DNA of 64,000 nt from NCBI RefSeq assembly GCF_030345715.1, contig NZ_JAUASX010000001.1, positions 186,001 to 250,000 on the forward strand, read 5' to 3'. Each line of letters opens with the position of its first letter. Position 1 is the stretch's first letter. The notes under the pieces were generated by a model. The model searched no databases and was not told the origin of the DNA. It saw only the letters and a program-made list of their open reading frames with translations. This document shows positions 51,093-60,708 of this stretch, one piece after another. The DNA comes from Solimonas sp. SE-A11. Its GTDB lineage: Bacteria > Pseudomonadota > Gammaproteobacteria > Nevskiales > Nevskiaceae. The position numbers and the translations under genes are program-made.

Positions 51093-52922
51093 ATGTGCGG
51101 CATCGTCGGCGCGGTAGCGCAGCGTAACGTCACCCCCATCCTGATCGAGGGCCTGCGCCGCCTCGAGTATCGCGGCTATGACTCCGCCGGCGTCGCCGTA
51201 CTGGGTGGCCAGGGTCAGCTGCAGCTGACCCGAGCGGTCGGCAAGGTGTCGCAGCTCGATGCCACGCTGGCTGACAAGCCCAACACCGGGGCCACCGGCA
51301 TTGCCCACACCCGCTGGGCCACGCACGGCGTGCCGGCCGAGCGCAACTCGCACCCGCATGTTTCCGCTGATGTCGCGGTGGTGCACAACGGCATCATCGA
51401 GAATCACGAGGAGTTGCGTGTCGAGTTGAAAGGCAAGGGTTATGCCTTCAATTCCGAGACCGACACCGAGGTGGTTGCCCACCTGGTGCATGAGCAGATG
51501 AAGGCCGGCGGCAACCTGCGTGCGGCGATGGCTTCCGTGCTGCCGCGACTGCATGGTGCCTATGCGCTGGCCGTGATTTGCGGCCGTGATCCGGGCCGCA
51601 TGGTGCTGGCGCGCAAGGGCAGCCCGCTGGTGATCGGCATCGGCATCGGCGAGCACTTCGCCGCGTCCGATGCACTGGCGCTGCTGCCGGTGACCAACCG
51701 TTTCGTCTATCTGGAAGAAGGTGACCTCGCCGAGATCCGCACCGACGGCTACGAGATCGTCGATGCCGGCGGCCAGGTTGCCAGCCGCCGCACGCATGTG
51801 TCGAGCCTAAGCTCCGACGCCGTGGACAAGGGCAGCTACCGGCACTTCATGCAGAAGGAAATCTTCGAGCAGCCGACGGCGCTGGCCAACACCCTGGAGG
51901 GCCGCCTGTCCGGCGAGCGCGTGCTGGAAGCCTGTCTCGGCCCCAAGGCCGGCGAGCTGCTGGCGCGCGTCAAGCGCGTGCGCCTGGTGGCCTGCGGCAC
52001 GTCCTCCCACGCCGGCATGGTGGCGCGCTACTGGTTCGAGCAGATCGCCAAGATTCCCTGCCAGGTCGAGTTGGCCAGCGAGTTCCGCTACCGCGACCCG
52101 GTGATCGAGCCGGATACCCTGTTCATCACCATCTCGCAGTCCGGCGAGACCGCCGACACCCTCGAGGCGCTGCGCCACGCCAAGGCCAAGGATATCGCCG
52201 CCAGCCTGGTGATCTGCAACGCTCCCGAGTCCTCGCTGGTGCGTGAATCCGACATCGCGCTGATGACGCATGCCGGCCCCGAGCGCAGCGTCGCCAGTAC
52301 CAAGGCGTTCACGACGCAGCTGATGGCGCTGGCGCTGGTGATGCTGCTGATTGCGCGCCGCAACGGCCTGTCCGCCGATGACGAGCGCCGCTACGTCAAG
52401 GCACTGGAATCGGCGGCCGGCGTGGTCGAGGCGGTGTTGAAGCAGGACGCCAAGCTTCAGAAGCTGGCCGAGCGCCTGATCCAGAAACACCACGCGCTGT
52501 TCCTGGGCCGCGGCCCGATGTCGCCGGTGGCGATGGAGGGTGCGCTCAAGCTCAAGGAAATTTCCTATATCCACGCCGAGGCGTACGCCGCCGGCGAACT
52601 CAAGCATGGCCCGCTGGCGTTGGTGGACGAGCACATGCCGGTGATCGCCGTGGCGCCCAACGACGAACTGCTGGAGAAGGTGAAGTCCAATCTCCAGGAG
52701 GTTGCCGCGCGCGGCGGCGAGCTGATCGTCTTCGCCGACCGCGAGTCCGGTTTCCGGGATGCGCCGGGTGTTACCGTGATCGGCATGCCGCATGCCGACG
52801 AGCTGATCGACCCGATCGTCTACACCATCCCGCTGCAGCTGCTGGCCTATCACGTCGCCGTGCTCAAGGGCACCGACGTGGACCAGCCGCGCAACCTGGC
52901 CAAGTCGGTCACCGTCGAGTAG
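51093..52922 (+). CDS. glmS: Glutamine-fructose-6-phosphate aminotransferase
   Basis: This 609-residue GlmS makes glucosamine-6-phosphate. The Ntn glutaminase starts MCGIVGAV with the N-terminal Cys nucleophile (after Met removal). Two SIS domains follow (ISQSGETADTLEAL, ACGTSSHAGM), and the C-terminus is LAKSVTVE. It follows glmU by 70 bp. I see no glmS ribozyme or GlmZ-like target in the leader. Confidence 0.99.
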   Translation: MCGIVGAVAQRNVTPILIEGLRRLEYRGYDSAGVAVLGGQGQLQLTRAVGKVSQLDATLADKPNTGATGIAHTRWATHGVPAERNSHPHVSADVAVVHNGIIENHEELRVELKGKGYAFNSETDTEVVAHLVHEQMKAGGNLRAAMASVLPRLHGAYALAVICGRDPGRMVLARKGSPLVIGIGIGEHFAASDALALLPVTNRFVYLEEGDLAEIRTDGYEIVDAGGQVASRRTHVSSLSSDAVDKGSYRHFMQKEIFEQPTALANTLEGRLSGERVLEACLGPKAGELLARVKRVRLVACGTSSHAGMVARYWFEQIAKIPCQVELASEFRYRDPVIEPDTLFITISQSGETADTLEALRHAKAKDIAASLVICNAPESSLVRESDIALMTHAGPERSVASTKAFTTQLMALALVMLLIARRNGLSADDERRYVKALESAAGVVEAVLKQDAKLQKLAERLIQKHHALFLGRGPMSPVAMEGALKLKEISYIHAEAYAAGELKHGPLALVDEHMPVIAVAPNDELLEKVKSNLQEVAARGGELIVFADRESGFRDAPGVTVIGMPHADELIDPIVYTIPLQLLAYHVAVLKGTDVDQPRNLAKSVTVE

Positions 52923-52934
52923 CGCGAGCCGATC

Positions 52935-53834
52935 GTGACGCCGATCCTGCTGCTGCTGGTCTGCCTGACGCTGGGGGTGCTGGTGGCGCGCTTCGCGCAC
53001 CCCCCCATGGGTCTGGCGCAAGGTCTCAACTGGTGGGTCATCAACATCGCGCTGCCGGCGCTGGTGCTGGAGCTGATCCCGCGCCTGCACTTCGATCCGC
53101 AGCTGTGGTTCCTGGTCGTCACGCAGTGGCTGGTGTTCGTCGGCGCCGCGCTGTTCTTCCACCTGCTGGGCGGGCGCCTGGGCTGGAGCCGCGCCCGTAT
53201 CGGCTGCATGATCCTGATGACCGGCCTGGGCAACACGTCCTTCGTCGGGTTTCCCTTGCTGGAGGCCCTGCGCGGGCGCGAGGGCCTGGCCCTGGGTGTG
53301 GTGGCCGACCAGCTGGGTTGCTTCGTGGCGCTGGCCGTCGGCGGCGTGCTGGTCTCCGCGATCTACTCGGGCAAGCAGCCCAAGGCGCGCGAGATCGTCC
53401 GTCGCGTGGCCTTGTTCCCGCCCTTCCTGGCGCTGGCGGCCGGCGTGGTCTTGGGCCTGCTGGGTGGCTGGCCGGTTCCGGCCGAAGAAGTGCTGCACCG
53501 TATCGGCCAGACCCTGGTGCCGCTGGCGCTGTTCTCGGTGGGCCTGCGTCTGAAGCTGCAGTTCGGCGGCGGCCAGGCCGCACCGCTGGCGATGGCCCTG
53601 GGCTGGAAGCTGGCGGTGATCCCAATGCTCATGCTGGGGCTGGGCCTGGCCACCGGCGTGAGCGGCCTGGTGCTGACCATCGGTGTGCTGCAGGCGGCGA
53701 TGGCGCCAATGATCTCGGCGGCGATCCTCTGCGACCAGCACCACTTGGAGCCGCCGCTGGCGAACACGATCCTGGGCAGCGGCATTTTGCTGTCGCTGGT
53801 GACGGTGCCACTGTGGAGTTACATGCTGGGATAA
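52935..53834 (+). CDS. AEC family permease (auxin efflux carrier-like)
   Basis: This 299-residue membrane protein has ten hydrophobic segments in two halves. GLNWWVINIALPALVLEL and TGLGNTSFVGFPLLEAL are the AEC unwound-helix signatures, repeated as QTLVPLALFSVGLRL and QAAMAPMISAAI. It starts with GTG 12 bp after glmS. Bacterial members transport malonate, malate or unknown anions; substrate not known here. Confidence 0.88.
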   Translation: MTPILLLLVCLTLGVLVARFAHPPMGLAQGLNWWVINIALPALVLELIPRLHFDPQLWFLVVTQWLVFVGAALFFHLLGGRLGWSRARIGCMILMTGLGNTSFVGFPLLEALRGREGLALGVVADQLGCFVALAVGGVLVSAIYSGKQPKAREIVRRVALFPPFLALAAGVVLGLLGGWPVPAEEVLHRIGQTLVPLALFSVGLRLKLQFGGGQAAPLAMALGWKLAVIPMLMLGLGLATGVSGLVLTIGVLQAAMAPMISAAILCDQHHLEPPLANTILGSGILLSLVTVPLWSYMLG

Positions 53835-53860
53835 ACCGCAGCCTGGTTCAGGTAGCGGAG

Positions 53861-53932
53861 TAGGAGCGGCCGGTGGCCGCGAACACAGGGCATCATGATC
53901 ATCGGTGCTCGCGGCTAACAGCCGCTCCTACG
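53861..53932. repeat. REP-like inverted pair
   Basis: GTAGGAGCGGCCGGTGGCCG.. (53861-53883) and its inverted partner ..AACAGCCGCTCCTAC (53910-53932) each form a hairpin and also pair with each other. The GTAGGAGCGGC..GCCGCGA type is a known dispersed repeat in Xanthomonadales and relatives. It lies between the convergent AEC permease and rimO genes and may end both transcripts. Confidence 0.8.
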
Positions 53933-53939
53933 AAAGCGG

Positions 53940-55295
53940 CTACACCACCTCGGCGTTCAGGTCGTACTCACTGGCCTGGATTACGCGCGCCGTGACGATC
54001 TGCCCCGCGCGCAGCGGCTGGTCGGTGGAGAGGTAGACCTTGCCGTCGATCTCCGGTGCGTCGGCCTTGCTGCGGCCCACCATGACGCCGCTTTCCTCGT
54101 CGAGGCCATCCACCAGTACCTCGATCTCCTCGCCGATCTTCTCGCGCAGCTTGCGCTTGCTGATCTTCTGCTGCAGCTCCATGAAGCGCGCGTGGCGCTC
54201 ATGCTTGACCTCGTCCGGCACGGCGCCTGGCAGCGCGTTGGCGGTGGCACCTTCCACCGGCGAGTACTCGAAGCAACCCACGCGATCCAGCTCCGCTTCC
54301 TTGAGCCAGGACAGCAGTTCCTCGAAATCCTTGTCCGTCTCGCCGGGGAAGCCGACGATGAAGGTGCTGCGCACGGTCAGGTCGGGGCAGATCTTGCGCC
54401 AGGCGGCCAGGCGCTCCAGCGTGTCCTCGGCGGCGGCCGGGCGCTTCATCGCCTTGAGCACGCTGCGCGAGGCATGCTGGAAGGGGATGTCGAGGTAGGG
54501 GAGGATCTTGCCCTTCGCCATCAGCGGGATGATCTCGTCGACGTGCGGGTAGGGATAGACGTAGTGCAGGCGCGTCCACAGGCCGAGTTCGCCCAGGCCG
54601 TTGCAGAGGTCCAGCAGCGAGGTCTTGTAGTCCTTGCCGCGCCAGCTGCCGCCGGCGTACTTGCGGTCCACGCCATAGGCGCTGGTGTCCTGCGAGATCA
54701 CCAGCAGTTCCTTGACGCCGGCCTTGGCCAGCTTCTCGGCCTCCACCAGCACTTCGTTGACCGGCCGGGAGTCCAGGCGGCCGCGCATGGAGGGGATGAT
54801 GCAGAAGCTGCACTTGTGGTTGCAGCCTTCGGAAATCTTGAGATAAGCGTAGTGCCGCGGCGTCAGCTTGATGCCCTGCGGCGGCAGCAGGTCGAAGAAG
54901 GGATCGTGCGCCGGCGGCACCGCGGCGTGCACGGCCTTCATGACGCTGCCGTAATCCTGCGGGCCGCTGATCGACAGCAGGTCCGGGAAGCGCTCCTTCA
55001 CCATCTGGCCCTTGGGCCCGGTGCCCATGCAGCCGGTGACGATCACCTTGCCGTTTTCCGACATGGCCTCGCCGATGGCTTCCAGGGATTCTTCCACGGC
55101 CGAGTCGATGAAGCCGCAGGTGTTGACCACCACCACGTCGGCGGCGTCGTAGCTGGGGACGGTTTCGTAGCCTTCGGCCCGCAGCTGGGTCAGGATGCGC
55201 TCGGAATCGACCAGGGCCTTGGGGCAGCCCAGCGAAACGAAACCGACCTTGGGACTCTTTGCCTTCGCGCTGGAAAGCTTACGCGGGGTGGACAT
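53940..55295 (-). CDS. rimO: Ribosomal protein S12 methylthiotransferase RimO
   Basis: This 451-residue radical-SAM methylthiotransferase modifies Asp89 of S12. The N-terminal UPF0004 domain has [23 protein letters not shown] and VTGCMG (three auxiliary-cluster Cys). The radical SAM triad is in [18 protein letters not shown], and a C-terminal TRAM domain follows ([20 protein letters not shown]). The LVDSE and IIPSMRG variants separate it from MiaB. Confidence 0.97.
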   Translation of the reverse strand: MSTPRKLSSAKAKSPKVGFVSLGCPKALVDSERILTQLRAEGYETVPSYDAADVVVVNTCGFIDSAVEESLEAIGEAMSENGKVIVTGCMGTGPKGQMVKERFPDLLSISGPQDYGSVMKAVHAAVPPAHDPFFDLLPPQGIKLTPRHYAYLKISEGCNHKCSFCIIPSMRGRLDSRPVNEVLVEAEKLAKAGVKELLVISQDTSAYGVDRKYAGGSWRGKDYKTSLLDLCNGLGELGLWTRLHYVYPYPHVDEIIPLMAKGKILPYLDIPFQHASRSVLKAMKRPAAAEDTLERLAAWRKICPDLTVRSTFIVGFPGETDKDFEELLSWLKEAELDRVGCFEYSPVEGATANALPGAVPDEVKHERHARFMELQQKISKRKLREKIGEEIEVLVDGLDEESGVMVGRSKADAPEIDGKVYLSTDQPLRAGQIVTARVIQASEYDLNAEVV

Positions 55296-55401
55296 GCGGG
55301 CTGAAACTCCAATAAGCCCAATAGTTTAAGGTATCCCAAGCGGTGCTGGGGCACCGCGTGTCGGCGCGCCGGTCCAATAGGCTGCTAGGGACGGGCTGGC
55401 C

Positions 55402-55438
55402 ATAGATTCAAACAATCGACATGATGCCGATAAACAAT
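55402..55438 (+). promoter_or_regulatory. Candidate OxyR binding site upstream of ahpC
   Basis: The 37-bp block is ATAG-N7-CAAT-N7-ATGC-N7-CAAT, with the exact four-tetramer spacing of the OxyR consensus (ATAG-N7-CTAT repeated). The first half matches well, including the internal T and A positions; the second half is weaker. It lies 84 bp before the ahpC start codon, upstream of a TAGGAT -10-like element at 55462-55467. Confidence 0.6.
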
Positions 55439-55522
55439 TTCCTTTATCGAGCCCAGGCCCCTAGGATGCTCGTCACCCAATAGCAGCTACGCCTCACCCA
55501 CTCCCAACAGAGGAAACACGAG

Positions 55523-56086
55523 ATGTCCCTGATCAACACGAAAGTGCAGCCCTTCAAGACCCAGGCTTTCCACAACGGCAAGTTCGTGGAAGTTTCCGAT
55601 GCCAGCCTGCAGGGCAAGTGGTCGGTCCTGATCTTCATGCCGGCTGCGTTCACCTTCAACTGCCCGACCGAGGTCGAGGACGCGGCCAAGAACTACGCCG
55701 AGTTCCAGAAGGCCAACGCCGAGGTCTACATCGTCACCACCGACACGCATTTCTCGCACAAGGTGTGGCACGAAACCTCCCCGGCCGTGGGCCAGGCCAA
55801 GTTCCCGCTGGTTGGCGACCCCACCCACACCCTGACCCGCGCCTTCGGCGTGCACATCGACGAGGAAGGCCTGGCCCTGCGCGGCACCTTCATCATCAAC
55901 CCGGAAGGCGTCATCAAGACCCTCGAGATCCACGACAACGCCATCGCGCGTGACGTGACCGAGACGCTGCGCAAGCTCAAGGCGGCCCAGTACGTCGCCA
56001 GCAACCCGGGCCAGGTCTGCCCGGCCAAGTGGAAGGAAGGCGAGAAGACCCTGAAGCCGTCGCTGGATCTGGTCGGCAAGATCTGA
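55523..56086 (+). CDS. ahpC: Alkyl hydroperoxide reductase subunit C
   Basis: This 187-residue typical 2-Cys peroxiredoxin has peroxidatic Cys47 in PAAFTFNCPTEV and resolving Cys166 in GQVCPAKWKEG. It reduces H2O2 and alkyl peroxides using AhpF. The leader has an OxyR-like site. SD GAGGAAA precedes the ATG. A strong stem-loop follows before ahpF. Confidence 0.98.
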   Translation: MSLINTKVQPFKTQAFHNGKFVEVSDASLQGKWSVLIFMPAAFTFNCPTEVEDAAKNYAEFQKANAEVYIVTTDTHFSHKVWHETSPAVGQAKFPLVGDPTHTLTRAFGVHIDEEGLALRGTFIINPEGVIKTLEIHDNAIARDVTETLRKLKAAQYVASNPGQVCPAKWKEGEKTLKPSLDLVGKI

Positions 56087-56093
56087 CCTGCCG

Positions 56094-56123
56094 TCGCGGG
56101 CCGGCCGCAAGGCTGGCCCGCGA
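56094..56123 (+). promoter_or_regulatory. Stem-loop in the ahpC-ahpF spacer
   Basis: TCGCGGGCCGGCC pairs with GGCTGGCCCGCGA (12 Watson-Crick pairs and one G-U) around GCAA. There is no U-tract. It may stabilise the ahpC 3' end or limit read-through to ahpF, giving more AhpC than AhpF. Confidence 0.7.
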
Positions 56124-56197
56124 CACCCCCAGAATTCGAATCATCCCGGCGCATGGGCGCCGGGCGGGGACACTGCGTCCCAGAACAGGAGCAAGTC

Positions 56198-57778
56198 ATG
56201 CTGGATACCGATCTGAAGGAACAGTTGCAGACCTATCTCGAACGGGTCACGCGTCCCATCGAGATCAAGGCCAGCCTCGACGACAGCGAGGCGGCGCAGG
56301 AAATGCGTGGCCTGCTGCAGGACCTCGCCACGCTGTCGTCGCAAATCCGCGTCGATGAGAACGGCGATGACGCCCGCAGGCCGTCGTTCACGCTGGGCAC
56401 GCCGGGGCAGGACATCTCGATCCGCTTCGCCGGCATTCCGCTGGGCCATGAGTTCACCTCGCTGGTGCTCGCCCTGCTGCAGGTGGGCGGCCATCCGTCC
56501 AAGCTGGCGCAGGACGTGATCGAGCAGGTCCGTGGCCTGGATGGCGACTACCTGTTCGAAACCTATTTCTCGCTTTCCTGCCAGAACTGCCCGGACGTGG
56601 TGCAGGCGCTGAACCTGATGGCGGTGCTCAATCCGCGCATCAAGCACATCGCCATCGACGGCGCCCTGTTCCAGAACGAGGTCGAGTCGCGCCAGGTCAT
56701 GTCGGTGCCCAAGATCTTTCTCAATGGCGAGGTCTTCAGCTCCGGCCGCATGGGCGTGGAAGAGATCCTGGCCAAGATCGACACCGGTGCCGCCGCGCGC
56801 GATGCGGAGAAGATCAAGGCCAAGGCGCCCTATGACGTGCTGGTGGTCGGCGGCGGTCCCGCCGGCGCCGCCGCGGCGATCTACGCCGCGCGCAAAGGCA
56901 TCCGCACCGGCGTCGCCGCCGAGCGCTTCGGTGGCCAGGTGCTGGATACCATGGGCATCGAGAACTTCATCTCGGTGAAGGAAACGGAAGGTCCGCGACT
57001 CGCCGCCGCGCTGGAAGAGCATGTGAAGGCCTACGAGGTCGATATCATGAACCTGCAGCGCGCCGAGAAGCTGGTGCCCGCCGGTGCCGATGGCCTGGTC
57101 GAAGTGCAACTGGCCAATGGTGCCGCGCTCAAGGCGAAGACCGTGATCCTCTCCACCGGCGCGCGCTGGAGGCAGATGAACGTGCCCGGCGAGAACGAGT
57201 ACCGCAACAAGGGCGTGGCCTACTGCCCGCACTGCGATGGCCCCCTGTTCAAGGGCAAGCGCGTCGCCGTGATCGGCGGCGGCAACTCCGGCGTGGAAGC
57301 GGCCATCGACCTCGCCGGCATCGTCAGCCACGTCACGCTGATCGAGTTCGACAGCAAGCTGCGCGCCGACGAAGTGCTGCAGCGCAAGCTGCGCAGCCTG
57401 CCCAACGTCAAGGTGATCGTCTCGGCACAGACCACCGAAGTCACCGGTGACGGCGCCAAGGTCAACGGCCTGGTCTACAAGGACCGCGCCAGCGGCGAGA
57501 CGCAGACCGTGGAGCTCGAAGGCATCTTCGTGCAGATCGGCCTGCTGCCGAACAGCGAATGGCTCAAGGGCACGCTGGCCCTGTCGCCGCGTGGCGAGAT
57601 CGAAGTGGACGCGCATGGCCGCACCTCGCTGCCCGGCGTCTTCGCGGCAGGCGACGTCACCACCGTGCCGTACAAGCAGATCGTGATCGCGATGGGCGAG
57701 GGCTCCAAGGCCGCGCTCAGCGCCTTCGACCACCTGATCCGCACGTCCGCCCCGGCGGAGCAGCAGCAGGCAGCCTGA
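56198..57778 (+). CDS. ahpF: Alkyl hydroperoxide reductase subunit F
   Basis: This 526-residue flavoprotein disulfide reductase passes electrons from NAD(P)H to AhpC. The N-terminal thioredoxin-like pair has the redox Cys128/Cys131 (SCQNCPD). A FAD domain follows ([19 protein letters not shown]), then the active dithiol CPHCDG and the NAD(P) motif [12 protein letters not shown]. Start ATG 56198 follows CAGGAGCAAG; an in-frame ATG at 56153 lies within the leader. Confidence 0.98.
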   Translation: MLDTDLKEQLQTYLERVTRPIEIKASLDDSEAAQEMRGLLQDLATLSSQIRVDENGDDARRPSFTLGTPGQDISIRFAGIPLGHEFTSLVLALLQVGGHPSKLAQDVIEQVRGLDGDYLFETYFSLSCQNCPDVVQALNLMAVLNPRIKHIAIDGALFQNEVESRQVMSVPKIFLNGEVFSSGRMGVEEILAKIDTGAAARDAEKIKAKAPYDVLVVGGGPAGAAAAIYAARKGIRTGVAAERFGGQVLDTMGIENFISVKETEGPRLAAALEEHVKAYEVDIMNLQRAEKLVPAGADGLVEVQLANGAALKAKTVILSTGARWRQMNVPGENEYRNKGVAYCPHCDGPLFKGKRVAVIGGGNSGVEAAIDLAGIVSHVTLIEFDSKLRADEVLQRKLRSLPNVKVIVSAQTTEVTGDGAKVNGLVYKDRASGETQTVELEGIFVQIGLLPNSEWLKGTLALSPRGEIEVDAHGRTSLPGVFAAGDVTTVPYKQIVIAMGEGSKAALSAFDHLIRTSAPAEQQQAA

Positions 57779-57800
57779 GTGCGCGCAAGCGGCAAGTAGA

Positions 57801-57831
57801 AGCCGGGATGCGAGAGCATCCCGGCTTTTTT
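57801..57831. terminator. Intrinsic terminator between ahpF and rmuC
   Basis: An 11-bp perfect stem (AGCCGGGATGC/GCATCCCGGCT, loop GAGA) is followed by TTTTTT at the end of ahpF. The rmuC stop codon lies inside the T-run, so the element closes both convergent genes. Confidence 0.92.
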
Positions 57832-59263
57832 AGTTCTCGCCGTCCTGCAGTTCGGCCGGCGGCAGGATCTGCTCGGTCTCGCTGCCCGGCAACGCCTGCA
57901 CTTCGCGCAAGCGACGCGTGATGGCACGGCTGCGCACACCAGTCTGCTCGATCTGCGTGCTGGCCTCGTCGAGCTTCTTCTTCACCTTGTCCAGCACATC
58001 GCCGAACTTCCCGAACTCGGTCTTCACCGCACCCAGCACCTGCCAGACCTCGCTGGAGCGCTTCTCGATGGCCAGCGTGCGGAAGCCCATCTGCAGGCTG
58101 TTGAGCAGGGCCAGCAACGTCGTCGGGCCGGCCAGCGTCACACGATGCTCGCGCTGCATCGTCTCGAACAGGCCCGGCCGGCGCAGTGCCTCGGCGTAGA
58201 GTCCCTCGGTGGGCAGGAACAGGATGGCGAAGTCGGTGGTATGGGGCGGCTCCACGTACTTGGCGCTGATGGTCTTGGCTTCGTCGCGCAGGCGGCGTTC
58301 CAGCGCCAGCGCCGCGAGCTCGGCGGCGGCGGGGTCGGCGCGCTCCTGGGCTTCCAGCAGGCGTTCGTAGTCCTCGCGCGGGAACTTGGCATCCACCGGC
58401 AGCCACACCGGCTGATCATGTGCGCCGCGCCCCGGCAGGCGGATGGCGAACTCCACGCGCTCGCTGCTGCCCGGACGGGTGGCGATGTTGGCGGCGTACT
58501 GCTCCACCGTCAGCACCTCGTCCAGCAGCGCCGCCAGTTGGGTCTCGCCGAAGATGCCGCGCGTCTTGACGTTGCTCAGCACGCGCTTGAGGTCGCCCAC
58601 GCCCGTGGCCAGCGTCTGCATCTCGCCCAGGCCCTTGTGCACCTGCTCCAGCCGGTCGCTGACCAGTTTGAAGGATTCGCCCAGGCGCTTCTCCAGGGTC
58701 TCGTGCAGCTTCTCGTCCACCGTGCGCCGCATCTGCTCCAGTTTCTCGGCGTTCTCGGTGCGCAACGTCTGCAGCGCCGTTTCCAGCACGCCGCGCAGCG
58801 TCTCCGCTTGGCGCGTCTGGGTCTCCACCAGCTGGGCCAGCGCCGCGCGCTGGGTTTCGCCAAAGCGCTGCAGGCCCTGGGCCTGCTCTTCGCGCGTGCT
58901 GCGGGCCTGGGCGACGAAATGCTGCTGCGCCTCGGCCAGGCGCTGGTTCTGCAGGCGCAACTCGGCAGCGAAGCCTTCCAGGCGCTCCGCCACCACCGTG
59001 CGCAGGCTGTCCTGCTGGCTGTGCAACTGCTGGCCGAAGCCCCCCAACAGGCCGGCCATCTCGCCACGCTGCGCGCGTGCCAGCTCCGCCGCCTCGCGAC
59101 GGATGCCGGCGGCTTCCTCGCGGGCAGACCGTTCGCCGCGTTCGAACAGTGGCTCCAGCACGCCACGGTCCTGGTCCGGACGTCGGCGGGTCAGCAGGAC
59201 GGCGAGGAAGGCGCCTACCAGGGCGCCGACCAGACTCAACAGGGGGATCAGCCAGGAATTCAT
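57830..59263 (-). CDS. rmuC: DNA recombination protein RmuC
   Basis: This 477-residue RmuC homologue has an N-terminal membrane anchor (LIPLLSLVGALVGAFLAVLL), a long coiled coil (about 35-215), and the RmuC nuclease-like domain (KTRGIFGETQLAALLDEVL, FAIRLPGRG, PVDAKFPREDYERLL). RmuC limits inversions at inverted repeats and has anti-phage roles in some bacteria. It is standalone, convergent with ahpF. Confidence 0.95.
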   Translation of the reverse strand: MNSWLIPLLSLVGALVGAFLAVLLTRRRPDQDRGVLEPLFERGERSAREEAAGIRREAAELARAQRGEMAGLLGGFGQQLHSQQDSLRTVVAERLEGFAAELRLQNQRLAEAQQHFVAQARSTREEQAQGLQRFGETQRAALAQLVETQTRQAETLRGVLETALQTLRTENAEKLEQMRRTVDEKLHETLEKRLGESFKLVSDRLEQVHKGLGEMQTLATGVGDLKRVLSNVKTRGIFGETQLAALLDEVLTVEQYAANIATRPGSSERVEFAIRLPGRGAHDQPVWLPVDAKFPREDYERLLEAQERADPAAAELAALALERRLRDEAKTISAKYVEPPHTTDFAILFLPTEGLYAEALRRPGLFETMQREHRVTLAGPTTLLALLNSLQMGFRTLAIEKRSSEVWQVLGAVKTEFGKFGDVLDKVKKKLDEASTQIEQTGVRSRAITRRLREVQALPGSETEQILPPAELQDGEN

Positions 59264-59331
59264 CCGGGAATTCTAGCGATTGCCGAGAGAGGGCGGGCCG
59301 GCACATGGCATCATATGCAGGCTTCAGAGAT

Positions 59332-59408
<77 letters not shown>

Positions 59409-59634
59409 TTTCTGCTAGCTCCTCGCAGCGCGAGGATGCCTCACTGAGGCCTCGGCTCTCCCCTCGAATATTCTGAATCAATGGCTTAGGGCGCCGACTG
59501 GGCATCTCCGGACGCGGGGGTAGATTTCCGCCGAGCCGTGCTCCCGGGCCTACACCGCATCCCGCCCGATCGGGTGGGGTGGCCGCGCCGTGAGTTGCCG
59601 ACACTCGGGACACAAGAACCTTGAGGTGACCCCC

Positions 59635-60654
59635 ATGACCGTCACGCGCCGCTGGTACTTCAATCGCAAGCCGTCCCGCGACCTCGAAGCCGACACCTTG
59701 TAGCTGCGCGAGGATCGCCTGCCGGAGCCGAAGGAAGGCGAGATGCTGCTGCGCTCGATCTACCTGTCGATGGACGCGACCAACCGCCTGCGGCTGGGTG
59801 ACTGGGACCTGTACATGGACCCGATCCGCGAGGGCAAGGCGATGAAGGGCTTTACCCTGGCGGAGGTGGTGTCGCGCCATCCCGGCTTCCCCCAGGGCAG
59901 TTTGGTGGCGGGTCTGGTGCCCTGGTCGGAGTTCGCCATCAGTGATGGCAGTGGCCTGTCGATCGTGCCGCGCATTCCGGGGCTGAAGCTCGCGGACGCC
60001 TTCGGCGTTCTGGTGATCGCCGGCCCCACGGCGCTGGTCGGCCTGATGGAGGTCGGCCGGCCCAAGCCGGGTGATACGGTGGTGGTGACGGCGGCGGCCG
60101 GTGCGGTCGGCATGCTGGTGGGCCAGAGCGCGCGGATTCACGGCTGCAAGACCATCGGCATCGCGGGCGGCGCCGAAAAGTGCGGCTGGCTGACCAGCGA
60201 GTTTGGCTACGACCACGCCATCGACTACAAGCGCGAGAACGTGGTGGAGCGCCTGCGCGAGTTGGCCCCGCCGGGCGTGGACGTGCATTTCGAGAACGTC
60301 GGCGGCGAGATGCTCGACGCGGGCCTTACCGTGATGAAGGATTTCGGCTCGGTGATGATCTGCGGACTGATCTCTACCTATAACAGCGCCGCAGGCGACC
60401 GGATTCCGGGCCCCTACATGTTCCGCAACCTGATCATGCGCCGCCTGCGCGTGCAGGGCTTCGTGATCCTGGATTACGCCGACCGCTACCCGGAATACCA
60501 GCAGCAGTTCGCCCAGTGGATGCTGCAGGGGCGGCTCAAATTCCGCCTGGACGTGACTTCGGGTATCGACAAGGCGCTGGACACGCTGAAAATGCTCTAC
60601 ACCGGCGCCAACAAGGGCAAGGTGCTGGTGCAGAGCGGCGCGGACCCCAGCTGA
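59635..60654 (+). pseudogene. NADP-dependent oxidoreductase (MDR, PTGR/curA type) interrupted by an amber codon
   Basis: From ATG 59635 (SD GAGGTGA) the frame reads MTVTRRWYFNRKPSRDLEAD, Thr, Leu, then TAG at 59701-59703. It continues without a break in the same frame (LREDRLPEPKEGEMLLRSIY) to 60654. The family normally starts just as this sequence does, so the full gene would be 339 codons. Downstream parts are intact: TAAAGAVGMLVGQ cofactor motif, YDHAIDYK, HFENVGGEMLDA and the C-terminal GKVLVQ. A restart at ATG 59743, with AAGGAAGG upstream, would give 303 residues lacking the first strands of the GroES-like domain. The family reduces alpha,beta-unsaturated ketones. Confidence 0.75.
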
Positions 60655-60708
60655 TCCCGTGGCTGACGGCGCCCGGATGAGTCTCGGGCACCGTCGCCAG
60701 CCGGTCGA

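Noticed and set aside
51807..53744. 645-codon minus-strand open frame across glmS and the AEC permease
   Set aside because: Spans two real genes, His/Gln/Arg-rich composition, no homology pattern.
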